From assembly GCA_964598765.1 (NCBI GenBank), contig CAZRCZ010000022.1, forward strand, positions 25,995 to 89,994: a stretch of DNA of 64,000 nucleotides, read 5' to 3'. This document shows positions 1 to 7,999 of this stretch, one piece after another (position 1 is the first letter of the stretch; every line of letters starts with the position of its first letter). The notes beneath the pieces were generated by a model. The model did no database searches, was not told the DNA's origin, and saw only the letters and a program-made list of their open reading frames with translations. A program made the translations under genes and the position numbers. The DNA is from CAZRCZ01 sp964598765. GTDB lineage: Bacteria; Sumerlaeota; Sumerlaeia; MVZB01; JAJFLK01.

Positions 1-308
1 CGTCCAGCCAACGGGACACTGCGCGACGACGGGCAGGGGAATCCATCCCGCGATGCCGATTAAAATGAAGGCGCTTTTGCGCGCCAAAGTTTTGACGGTC
101 CAAGAAGATTGGGAAATCATATTTACTTACCGTCCAGTTTAATTCTTTCTCCCAAGCCAAACCGGGGTCAAGGGGGAAAAGGCGTAATTCCGCCTTCTAC
201 CCATAATATATGCCGCAACGGGTCACATTTCGCACAAGCCATGCAAATTGTTTTGCCGATGCCATTTTCAGCGTCAAAAACTGGACTTCATTGCAAGGAC
301 CAAGCAAA
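1..308. other. Left-edge region without a confident gene
   Basis: No convincing gene is seen. Forward frame 1 is open from the window edge to a TAA at 61-63 and could be the last 20 codons of a gene lying to the left (ending ...SRDAD). Frame 2 stays open to about 139. Neither has a recognisable motif, so both are only possibilities. An AAGGA at 295-299 lies 9 bases before the ATG at 309 and could serve the next gene. Confidence 0.3.
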
Positions 309-1787
309 ATGGAGGAGTTCAAGGGAAAATACCTGAGAGCAAGAGCAAGAAATGTGGTTAGGAAGGTTGAAAGCGTGGGCATAAATTTAACCGGAAAGTC
401 CTCAAAAGAAGCTAAAGTTCGGACGCCAGGGGCGTCCCGGGTCGAAGCCCAAGTTTGCCGTGAAGCGGCTACCTTGGGTCATCGCATCGAATCACCCAAC
501 CCCAACGGGGTCGCGGAACGATGGAATTCGCATTTTTCAAGGCGCGCCCAATCATTGATTCTCGCGGTGACCGCGTTGCTCTCTCTTCCTGCGCTTCCAA
601 CCCGCGCCGAAAACTGGCCCCTCTGGCGCGGAGCATCGCAGGACGGAATCTCGAACGAAAAAGATTTACCGCTCCACTGGAGCGAAACCGAAAACGTGAC
701 GTGGAAACTTCCGCTCAAGGGAACGGCGAGTTCGACTCCCGTAATTTGGGGGGACCGCGTCTTTCTGACCGCTCAAACCGAAGATCAAATCGAATGGGTG
801 ATCGCGGTGGAACGGAACGAGGCCAAAATTCTTTGGGAACGCGAGGTCGGCAAAGGAATGACGCGAACTCGCGCGGGCGCGAACATGGCCTCGGCTTCTC
901 CCTCGACCGACGGCGAGCGCGTCGTGGCAGTTTTCGGAACCGGCGATTTGGTCTGTTTCGACAACGATGGGAGACAACTCTGGAAACACAATCTTCCGCA
1001 AGAGCATGGAAAATTCACTGTTTGGTGGGGCTACTCCAATTCGCCGGTGATTTATGGGGATTTGGTTTTCGTGACAGTGATAAACGAGGGACCCTCCTAT
1101 CTGCTCGCGCTGGATAAAAAAACAGGCGAGACGAAATGGAAAACCGCGCGCAAAACTCCGGCGACAAGCGAAGCGTGCGACGCCTACGCGACGCCGATTG
1201 TTTATACCGCTCAGGGGAAATCAGAGGTTTTCATCGTCGGCGGAACGTGGGGAACGGCCTACGATCCGAAAGATGGTAAACTTCTCTGGCAGGCCGACCT
1301 CGGCGGCGATCGCACGATTCTGAGTCCGACGTATCAGGACGGCGTTGTCTATGTCACGGCAGGGAAGCGGGGAGCAATCTATGCCGTTCGTTCGGGCGGC
1401 AACGGCGACGTCACCCAATCGCATATCCTTTGGAAATATCCCCATTCCACGCCCGATGTTCCATCTCCGCTCGTGCTTGGCGATTATCTTTACGTCGTCA
1501 ATGACACCGGCGTCGCCATGTGCCTTAAGAAATCCGACGGAAGCCTCATCTGGCAAAAGCGTATCGGCGGCGATTTCAAGGCGTCGCCGGTCACCTCGGA
1601 AGGGCGCATTTATTTGACCAACAAGGACGGCGAGACGACGGTGATCGAAGCAGGAACGACCTTCAAGACGCTGGCGGTGAATCAACTGGGGGAAGGAAAC
1701 GACATGGCGTCGCTGGCGATATCCGACGGCCAAATTTTTCAAAGGTCGCAATCGCATCTGTATTGCATTGGAAAAAAGAAGAAGTGA
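309..1787 (+). CDS. Secreted PQQ-like beta-propeller repeat protein
   Basis: The mature part, from the WPLWRG motif on, is a run of blades of the PQQ/BamB-like propeller type (repeated patterns such as ALDKKTGETKW, AYDPKDGKLLW and CLKKSDGSLIW). It is probably periplasmic: a hydrophobic stretch ending ALPTRA is encoded at about 555-608 and looks like a signal peptide. The start is uncertain. ATG 309 has an AAGGA ribosome site, but the next 80 codons are unlike the family and run through a dispersed repeat (421-516). A TTG at 555 would give a family-sized protein of about 410 aa but with no charged n-region. No PQQ-enzyme catalytic residues are evident, so a scaffold or sugar-related role is as likely as a dehydrogenase. 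A sialidase-type gene follows. Confidence 0.75.
   Translation: MEEFKGKYLRARARNVVRKVESVGINLTGKSSKEAKVRTPGASRVEAQVCREAATLGHRIESPNPNGVAERWNSHFSRRAQSLILAVTALLSLPALPTRAENWPLWRGASQDGISNEKDLPLHWSETENVTWKLPLKGTASSTPVIWGDRVFLTAQTEDQIEWVIAVERNEAKILWEREVGKGMTRTRAGANMASASPSTDGERVVAVFGTGDLVCFDNDGRQLWKHNLPQEHGKFTVWWGYSNSPVIYGDLVFVTVINEGPSYLLALDKKTGETKWKTARKTPATSEACDAYATPIVYTAQGKSEVFIVGGTWGTAYDPKDGKLLWQADLGGDRTILSPTYQDGVVYVTAGKRGAIYAVRSGGNGDVTQSHILWKYPHSTPDVPSPLVLGDYLYVVNDTGVAMCLKKSDGSLIWQKRIGGDFKASPVTSEGRIYLTNKDGETTVIEAGTTFKTLAVNQLGEGNDMASLAISDGQIFQRSQSHLYCIGKKKK
421..516. repeat. Dispersed repeat, family A, copy 1
   Basis: This block has a short GGACGCC..GGCGTCC hairpin, then GCCCAAG...CTTGGGT arms about 30 bases apart, then AACCCCAACGGGGT. 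The same three-part layout recurs at 18357-18459 and 26772-26871, with a related version at 49872-49971. Here it sits inside the long open frame of the propeller gene, which argues that translation really begins downstream. Confidence 0.6.
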
Positions 1788-1792
1788 ATGAG

Positions 1793-1873
1793 ATTTCACC
1801 GCAGAGACACTGAGAAGTTGGCAACATGCGCTACGCGTTTTGACAATCCTCTCTGTGTCTCCGTGGTGAATTT
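1793..1873. repeat. Dispersed hairpin repeat, family B (CACGGAGACAC type)
   Basis: Imperfect inverted arms, TTCACCGCAGAGACACTGAG at the left and CTCTGTGTCTCCGTGGTGAA at the right, are separated by about 30 bases. This family recurs in differently spelled versions through the window (9401, 12057, 16829, 22263, 29303, 56085 and half copies). It lies between the propeller and sialidase genes and would be read as coding if the sialidase were started at 1788. Confidence 0.7.
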
Positions 1874-1874
1874 C

Positions 1875-3083
1875 ATGGAGCGCTCGACCACGCCAAGTCC
1901 GCCGGTTAATCGCCTTCGCCTTATCCTCCTGTGGGCATCGGCTTTGCTCGCCTTCTGTACTGCGGATCAAACCAGCGTCGGCGGAGAGGGTCAGGGTTTC
2001 ACCAAAGCCGAAGATTTGGTCATCTACCAAGACGACAAATTCTACAGTGCTTTTCCTTCCATCATCGCCCGCCCCGACGGCGAATTAATCTGCGCCTTCC
2101 GTCGCGCGCCGGAACGTCGAGCCTTGGGCGAGGGAGGAACGAGCCACACCGATCCGAACAGCTATCTGGTCTTGGTGCGATCCAAAGACGGCGGCAAAAC
2201 ATGGAGCAAGGAACCTGAATTGATTTACGCCCATCCTTTTGGCGGCTCCCAAGACCCATGCTTGATCCAATTGCGCGACGGCTCGATTTTGTGTTCGAGT
2301 TATGGGTGGTCGCGGCTCGAGGCGGCCGCCGCCGAGAAAATCACCGACTCCGCCCGCATCGGCAATTTTGTTTTCATGGGGGGCTATATCTTACGCTCGG
2401 AGGACGGCGGGCATCATTGGCAGGAACCGATCATCCCTCCGCCAGTTCCGGGCGAGACCACGCGCGTCCTCTTCAATCAGCCTTGTCCCGCTTACAATCG
2501 CGGCGCGATGTGCGAGGGAGATGACGGCAAAATTTATTGGGTCGTCGCCGCGCGCCATCCGGCCAAACCCAATTTGACCGCGACCCATTTGATGACTTCT
2601 CCCGACCAAGGCCGGACGTGGAATTATTCCTGCCCTGTCGCCAGCGACGACAAAATGGCCTTCAACGAAACGTCGCTTTATGAAACACCCAAGGGCGATC
2701 TTGTCGCCTTCATCCGCACCGAGCAGGGACAAGACCACACCGTCATCGCCCGCTCGAGCGACAGCGGAAAAAGTTTTCGGCCGTGGCAAGACGCTGGATT
2801 TCAAGGACATCCCCATTACGCTTTGCGCCTGCCCGACAATCGCGTGCTTTTGGTTTATGGCTACCGTCATTCCCCTTTCGGCGTCCGCGCGCGCGTTCTC
2901 GATTCCGAATGTTCCGATGCTTCTTCCGCGCCCGAAATCATCCTGCGCGACGACGGCGGTAACGGCGATTTGGGTTATCCTTGGGCGACGTTGCTTCCTG
3001 ACAATCGCGTGTTGGTCGTCTATTATTTCAACAAGGCCGACGGCCCGCGTCACATCGCGGGGACGATTTTGAAACTCGAGTAA
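1875..3083 (+). CDS. Exo-alpha-sialidase-like (BNR/Asp-box) secreted protein
   Basis: A six-bladed sialidase-type propeller of about 402 aa. At least four Asp-boxes are visible: SKDGGKTW (residues 103-110), SEDGGHHW, SPDQGRTW and SSDSGKSF. An early FRRAPE arginine fits the arginine triad of the fold. A hydrophobic segment at residues 14-28 is a likely signal peptide, placing the protein outside the cytoplasm. ATG 1875 is chosen because the open frame upstream is made of a dispersed repeat. Family members hydrolyse sialic acids or other glycosides, and many environmental relatives have unproven substrates. It ends 5 bases before the dimethylformamidase-like gene, so the two are probably co-transcribed. 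Confidence 0.8.
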   Translation: MERSTTPSPPVNRLRLILLWASALLAFCTADQTSVGGEGQGFTKAEDLVIYQDDKFYSAFPSIIARPDGELICAFRRAPERRALGEGGTSHTDPNSYLVLVRSKDGGKTWSKEPELIYAHPFGGSQDPCLIQLRDGSILCSSYGWSRLEAAAAEKITDSARIGNFVFMGGYILRSEDGGHHWQEPIIPPPVPGETTRVLFNQPCPAYNRGAMCEGDDGKIYWVVAARHPAKPNLTATHLMTSPDQGRTWNYSCPVASDDKMAFNETSLYETPKGDLVAFIRTEQGQDHTVIARSSDSGKSFRPWQDAGFQGHPHYALRLPDNRVLLVYGYRHSPFGVRARVLDSECSDASSAPEIILRDDGGNGDLGYPWATLLPDNRVLVVYYFNKADGPRHIAGTILKLE

Positions 3084-3088
3084 GAATT

Positions 3089-4444
3089 ATGGACGCCGTC
3101 AAATCCCTCTGGATCGAAGGCTACACGCGGCAGGTCAGTTATCAGCCCGGCGAGGAGGTCGAATTTCACGTTTCAACCTCCTCGCCGAAATTCGATTTGG
3201 AAATCGCGCGAGTCGGAGCCGAGCGCAAAATTGTCCATTCGCAAAAAGACATTCATGGCGGGCTGTTTTCAATTCCGTGGAACGCTTCGTCCTACGGATG
3301 CGATTGGCCGGTCGCGCACACGTTGAAAATTCCCACGGATTGGACGGGCGGCTATTACGAGGCGATTCTGAAAGTCGCCGACGGCGGCGGCGAATACACC
3401 CAGCGCGGTCCCCGCTCGGCGCAGTCGTCCTGTTTCTTCATTCTTCATTCCGCTAATCCCGGACGCGACGCCAAAATCCTGATTCAACTCACGACCAACA
3501 CCTACAACGCCTACAACAATTGGAACGGCCATTGCCTTTACGCCTACAACGCCGTGGACAAAGTTCAATGGCGGCGCGTGTCGTTTCAGCGCCCTCCAGC
3601 TTCGCAATTTGGCAACTGGGAACGGAAATTCGTCGCGTGGGCGGAGATGGCGGGTTACAAACTCGATTATGCCGCAAACCTCGATCTCGAATTTCATCCC
3701 GAAGTCTTGAGGAACTACAAACTGATTCTCAGCGTCGGACATGACGAGTATTGGTCGTGGGGAATGCGCGACAATCTTGAAAAATTCATCGGCGAGGGAG
3801 GCAACGCCGCCTTTTTCAGCGGCAACACCTGCTGTTGGCAAGTCCGCCCCGAAGAAAACGGCGACGCGCTCGTTTGCTGGAAACAAGCGGTCTTGGACGA
3901 TCCGCTCTATGGACAAGGGCACGACAACTTGCTCAGCACGCTCTGGAGCCATCATCTCGTCAAGCGTCCCGAAAACCAACTGACGGGCGTCGGCTTTTTA
4001 TGGGGCGGCTATCACCGGAGCCACGAACAATTTATGGACGGATCGGGCGCGTTTACGGTTCATCGTCCCGACCATTGGATTTTCGCGGGGACCAACTTGA
4101 AGCGCGGCGACGTCTTCGGCGGCAAGGACACGATCGTCGGTTATGAATGCGACGGTTGCGAAATGACTAAAGACGCCGACGGCCTGCCGATTCCGACCCA
4201 CCGCGACGGAACGCCGGAAAATTTTACGATCCTCGCTTCGGCTCCAGCCCAATGGCATCCGGACGATTGCGAATGGTATGACCGCTGGGAGAAAGGGCGA
4301 GTCGGCGCGGCTTGCCTCGGAACCTACATGCGCAATGGGACCGTCTTCACTTGCGGCTCGACCGACTGGGCCGACGGCCTCGCCGGCAATGATCCGATTG
4401 TGGATCGAATGACACGCAACGTGCTGGATCGTCTGGCGAAATAA
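3089..4444 (+). CDS. N,N-dimethylformamidase large-subunit-like protein
   Basis: The protein (451 aa) resembles the C-terminal region of the N,N-dimethylformamidase beta (large) subunit. It has an N-terminal beta domain (WIEGYTRQVSYQPGEEV), the Tyr/Asn-rich stretch TTNTYNAYNNWNG around residue 135, SVGHDEYWSWGMRDN near 215, and a late AACLGTYMRNGTVFTCGSTDW. There is no signal peptide, so it is probably cytoplasmic. DMFase is an iron amidohydrolase that needs a small subunit, and none lies next door. Many homologues carry this domain without known DMFase activity, so the substrate is open. The gene follows the sialidase by 5 bases and converges on the phosphatase gene with a 5-base gap. Confidence 0.7.
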   Translation: MDAVKSLWIEGYTRQVSYQPGEEVEFHVSTSSPKFDLEIARVGAERKIVHSQKDIHGGLFSIPWNASSYGCDWPVAHTLKIPTDWTGGYYEAILKVADGGGEYTQRGPRSAQSSCFFILHSANPGRDAKILIQLTTNTYNAYNNWNGHCLYAYNAVDKVQWRRVSFQRPPASQFGNWERKFVAWAEMAGYKLDYAANLDLEFHPEVLRNYKLILSVGHDEYWSWGMRDNLEKFIGEGGNAAFFSGNTCCWQVRPEENGDALVCWKQAVLDDPLYGQGHDNLLSTLWSHHLVKRPENQLTGVGFLWGGYHRSHEQFMDGSGAFTVHRPDHWIFAGTNLKRGDVFGGKDTIVGYECDGCEMTKDADGLPIPTHRDGTPENFTILASAPAQWHPDDCEWYDRWEKGRVGAACLGTYMRNGTVFTCGSTDWADGLAGNDPIVDRMTRNVLDRLAK

Positions 4445-4449
4445 GGAAC

Positions 4450-5208
4450 TCAGGAACGCAAAATATTCAAAATGCCGTCGTGAACCAATCCATTGGAACC
4501 GACCATGTTGGTGACGCCGGTTGAATCGTTCCCATCTGCGTCGCTGAAACGCCCGCCGGCTTCGACGATGATCGGTTTGATCGGCGCGACGTCCCAAAGA
4601 TGCACGATCGGATCAATCATCGCGTCAGCTCTCCCCGTTGCCACGAGCATGTAGCCGTAGCAATCGCCCCACGTCCGTTGAATGCCCGTTTCCCTGAGAA
4701 GCCGCAGAAGTGTTTTTTCTCCTCGATATTTCAAGATGCCGTCCATGGCCGTCGTGAGCACGGTCGCTTGGGCAAGGGAAGCGGTGGAGGAGCCTTTGCA
4801 TCGCGCCCCATTAAAAAAGCATCCATAACCGGAGAGCGCGGCAATCGTTTCATTCGAGGGAGGAAACCGAATGACGCCGATCAGGCTTTCGCCGTCGCGC
4901 TCGACGGCAATCATCGTCCCATACATCGGCACGCCGCGAATGAACGTCTTGGTTCCGTCAATCGGATCGAGAATCCAGCGGTATCCCGATTTTCCCGGCT
5001 TCTCGCCGAATTCCTCTCCCAAGATGCCGTCGTCGGGAAATCGCTTCTCGATTTCCTTGCGGAGAAATTCTTCCGCCTGACGGTCGGCAATAGTCACGGG
5101 GGACAGGTCGGGCTTGGAATCCACGCGAAGATCGGTGCGGAAGTATTTCAGCGTAATCTTCCCCGCCTCTTCGGCCAGCTTGACGGCGAAATCGTATATT
5201 TCCTTCAT
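4450..5208 (-). CDS. hisN: Inositol-monophosphatase-family phosphatase, HisN (histidinol-phosphatase) type
   Basis: A Mg-dependent phosphatase of about 252 aa. The metal-site motif is WILDPIDGTKTFIRG, preceded by EEFGE, and the second metal motif is HLWDVAPIKPIIVEAGG near the C-terminus. The combination WGDCYGY plus GTKTFIRGVPMYG is typical of the histidinol-phosphate phosphatase branch rather than SuhB. ATG 5208 is chosen because GAGGAG lies 7 bases upstream; the frame continues upstream without conservation. No other his genes are in the window, so it may act on histidinol phosphate or, given the adjacent catabolic operon transcribed divergently, on another phosphate ester. Confidence 0.8.
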   Translation of the reverse strand: MKEIYDFAVKLAEEAGKITLKYFRTDLRVDSKPDLSPVTIADRQAEEFLRKEIEKRFPDDGILGEEFGEKPGKSGYRWILDPIDGTKTFIRGVPMYGTMIAVERDGESLIGVIRFPPSNETIAALSGYGCFFNGARCKGSSTASLAQATVLTTAMDGILKYRGEKTLLRLLRETGIQRTWGDCYGYMLVATGRADAMIDPIVHLWDVAPIKPIIVEAGGRFSDADGNDSTGVTNMVGSNGLVHDGILNILRS

Positions 5209-5314
5209 GCAAAACTCCTCAAACGGATCAAGATTCCTTTTTACGCGAATCATTGTAAATAAATTCCTTGAAGGCCGGAACTTCAAGCGGTTTCATGGAC
5301 TATGCAAGGTCGGC

Positions 5315-5353
5315 TCAATTTCTTGGTGTCTTTGTGCCTTGGCGGTGAATTAT
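5315..5353. repeat. Half copy of hairpin repeat family B
   Basis: The stretch TTGGTGTCTTTGTGCCTTGG followed by CGGTGAATT matches one arm of the family B repeats. The opposite arm is missing. It lies in the 167-base divergent gap between the HisN-type phosphatase and the alcohol dehydrogenase, where promoters for both would be expected. Confidence 0.5.
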
Positions 5354-5375
5354 CCTTGCGTCGGAAGCTTGAGTG

Positions 5376-6542
5376 ATGTTTGACGAAATCTCCCGCTTTT
5401 CTTTCCCTACGACGATCATTTTCGGTCGGCGAGCCATCCATTCGCTTCTTTCGTGCCTTGCGGAACTTGGCGTCAAGAAGCCGCTGGTCGTCACCGATCC
5501 CGGTCTGGTCAAGACCGATGTCTTCAAGTCTCTCGCCTCCATTCTGACGGAGGCTCATCAAGCGCACGCGCATTTTCTCGACGTGCATCCCAATCCCACG
5601 GAGGAGGACGTCGAAAAAGGGGCGGAAATTTTCAAAGCAGAAAACTGTGACGGCGTCATCGGCATCGGCGGAGGAAGTCCGCTCGACGTCGCCAAGGCAA
5701 TCACCGTCCGCGCCGCCCATTCGGGCGAGCTGGCTTCTTTTGAATCGCAGACGGGCGGTTACGAGCGAATCACTGGACCGCTGGCTCCGGTCATTGCGAT
5801 CCCGACCACGGCGGGGACCGGAAGCGAAGTCGGTCGGAGCGCCGTCATCACGATTCCGAAGCTCGGTCGAAAAATTGTTATTTTTAGCCCGTTGCTCATG
5901 CCCAAGCGCGCCATTGCCGATCCCGAACTCACCCTCGGTTTACCGCCTCATCTTACCGCCGCGACCGGCATGGATGCCTTCACGCACAATTTGGAATCCT
6001 TGACCTCGCCGGTGTTCCATCCCTTCTGCGACGCGATTGCGATCAAGGGGATCGAGCTGGCGATCAAGTATTTGGAGCGGGCGAGCAAACACGGCGAGGA
6101 AATCGAAGCGCGCGGTTACATGATGCTCGCGGCCATCATGGGGGCCATCGCCTTTCAGAAAGACCTTGGCGCGACGCACTCGCTCGCCCATCCTCTCTCG
6201 ACGGAATTCAATGTCCATCACGGCTTGGCCAACGCGATTTGCCTTCCCGCGGTGATGCGCTTCAATCAGGATGCCGCCGCCAAGCATTACGCGCGCGTGG
6301 CAAGTTTGTTTGGAATGAACACCTACGGGGTTTCCGACGCCACGGCCTCGACGGTCTGCGTCGAAGCGGTGAGCGGTTTGATTCATCGTCTCGGCATTCC
6401 GACCCGCTTACGCGAGGTCGGCATCCCCATCGAGGCGCTCCCGCGATTGGCGACCAAGGCATTTGCCGATTCATGCCATGCAACCAACCCGCGTCCTTGC
6501 ACGGAAGCCGACTTGCTCAAGATGTATGAAGAGAGTTGGTGA
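5376..6542 (+). CDS. Iron-containing (group III) alcohol dehydrogenase
   Basis: A 388-aa NAD(P)-dependent Fe-ADH. The nucleotide-binding motif is GIGGGSPLDVAKAI, followed by PTTAGTGSEV. The metal-ligand region reads DPELTLGLPPHLTAATGMDAFTH and then GATHSLAHPLS and VHHGLANAICLP, giving the usual Asp and three His ligands. ATG 5376 is preferred to the GTG just before it. It is the first gene of a tight operon: its TGA ends 2 bases before the ATG of the aldehyde dehydrogenase, whose stop in turn overlaps the glutamine-synthetase-like gene. In that setting it probably oxidises an alcohol to the aldehyde used by the next enzyme. Confidence 0.88.
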   Translation: MFDEISRFSFPTTIIFGRRAIHSLLSCLAELGVKKPLVVTDPGLVKTDVFKSLASILTEAHQAHAHFLDVHPNPTEEDVEKGAEIFKAENCDGVIGIGGGSPLDVAKAITVRAAHSGELASFESQTGGYERITGPLAPVIAIPTTAGTGSEVGRSAVITIPKLGRKIVIFSPLLMPKRAIADPELTLGLPPHLTAATGMDAFTHNLESLTSPVFHPFCDAIAIKGIELAIKYLERASKHGEEIEARGYMMLAAIMGAIAFQKDLGATHSLAHPLSTEFNVHHGLANAICLPAVMRFNQDAAAKHYARVASLFGMNTYGVSDATASTVCVEAVSGLIHRLGIPTRLREVGIPIEALPRLATKAFADSCHATNPRPCTEADLLKMYEESW

Positions 6543-6544
6543 CG

Positions 6545-7999
6545 ATGGATCGCCACAACTTGTTGATTGACGGGAAATGGATTGCCGCGCAATCCGCCGA
6601 GACGTTTCCCGTTTTTAATCCCGCTAACTCCGAACAAATCGCGGCGGTGGCCAAGGCCGATTCTGGCGACGTGGATAAAGCCGCGCGCTCGGCGCGCAAG
6701 GCCTTTGACGAAGGCCCTTGGCCTTGGATGCGCGCCTCGGAGCGTGCGAAAATTTTGTTTCGCCTCGCCGCTCTGATCCGGGAGCATCTCGAAGAAATTG
6801 CGCGGATCGAATCGCTCAACGTCGGCAAGCCGATCCGCGATTCGCGCGATGAGGTCGGCGGCGGGGCAAATTGCTTCGAATACTATGCGGGAGCCGCAAC
6901 CAAGTTTTTCGGCGAGACAATCCCCGTCACCGCGAAAGGTTTCGATTTCACGCTCCGCGAACCGATTGGCGTCGTCGCGGCGATTGTCCCGTGGAATTTT
7001 CCGTTTCCCATGGCCGCGTGGAAATGCGCTCCGGCCTTGGCGGCGGGAAACACCGTCATTCTGAAACCCGCCAGCCACACGCCTCTCTCCGCGCTCTGGT
7101 TCGGTCGGCTCGCGCTCGAAGCCGGAATGCCGCCGGGCGTGTTCAACGTCGTCACCGGACCGGGCGCGTCGGCGGGATCCGCGCTCGTTGTTCACCCCGC
7201 TGTGGATAAAATTTCATTCACGGGTGAAACGGGAACCGGACGCGAAATCATGAAACTCGCCGCCGACGGCATCAAGAGGGTCTCGCTGGAATTGGGAGGC
7301 AAATCGCCCAACATCGTTTTCGCCGACGCCGACGTGGATCGCGCCGCGAGGACCTCCGTCCTCGCGGTTTTCGGCAACACGGGACAAGATTGTTGCGCCC
7401 GAAGCCGCGCTTTCGTCGAAAAATCCGTTTACGATCAATTCATCTCCGCGTTCATTGACCAAACGAAAAAGACCGTGATCGGCGATCCGCTTGATGAGGC
7501 AACCGAAATCGGTCCGTTGATTTCTATGAAACAACGCGACGCCGTTTGCAAATACGTTGAAACCGGAAAAAAAGAAGGCGCGACGCTGGCGTTCGGCGGC
7601 GAGATCATGACCGAAGGGAATTTCGCCAAAGGGGCTTATCTGCGTCCTGCCGTCTTCACCAACGCCGCGTATCCCATGCGGATTTGTCAGGAGGAAATCT
7701 TTGGTCCCGTCTTGAGCGTGATTCCCTTCACCGACGAACGCGAGATGATCCGCCAAGTCAACGACTGCGAATACGGTTTGTCCGGCTCGATCTGGACGAG
7801 CAATCTTGATCGAGCCTTGAGAACCATGCGCCGAGTCCGCTCCGGCGTTCTCAGCGTTAACTGCAACAGTAGCGTTCATCTGGAAGCGCCGTTCGGCGGA
7901 TACAAAAAGAGCGGCATGGGGCGCGATCTAGGTATGCAGGGACTGGTCAATTTCACCGAAATCAAGAACGTGTTCATTTTTATGGGAGAAGAGAAATGA
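6545..7999 (+). CDS. NAD(P)-dependent aldehyde dehydrogenase
   Basis: A 484-aa ALDH superfamily enzyme of normal length. The motifs are VPWNFPFPMAAWK (cofactor pocket), FTGETGTGREI (the turn that binds NAD), LELGGKSPNIV with the catalytic Glu, GNTGQDCCARSR with the catalytic Cys, and QEEIFGPVLSVIPF near the C-terminus. It resembles the betaine/gamma-glutamyl-aminobutyraldehyde branch. It is cytoplasmic. It shares an ATGA overlap (7996-7999) with the glutamine-synthetase-like gene, so the two are translationally coupled. The expected role is oxidation of the aldehyde made by the preceding alcohol dehydrogenase. Confidence 0.9.
   Translation: MDRHNLLIDGKWIAAQSAETFPVFNPANSEQIAAVAKADSGDVDKAARSARKAFDEGPWPWMRASERAKILFRLAALIREHLEEIARIESLNVGKPIRDSRDEVGGGANCFEYYAGAATKFFGETIPVTAKGFDFTLREPIGVVAAIVPWNFPFPMAAWKCAPALAAGNTVILKPASHTPLSALWFGRLALEAGMPPGVFNVVTGPGASAGSALVVHPAVDKISFTGETGTGREIMKLAADGIKRVSLELGGKSPNIVFADADVDRAARTSVLAVFGNTGQDCCARSRAFVEKSVYDQFISAFIDQTKKTVIGDPLDEATEIGPLISMKQRDAVCKYVETGKKEGATLAFGGEIMTEGNFAKGAYLRPAVFTNAAYPMRICQEEIFGPVLSVIPFTDEREMIRQVNDCEYGLSGSIWTSNLDRALRTMRRVRSGVLSVNCNSSVHLEAPFGGYKKSGMGRDLGMQGLVNFTEIKNVFIFMGEEK

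Noticed and set aside
521..1117. Alternative start ATG 521 in another frame for the first gene
   Set aside because: The protein in that frame is Arg-rich nonsense. The propeller motifs are all in the other frame, and no frameshift is needed to explain them.
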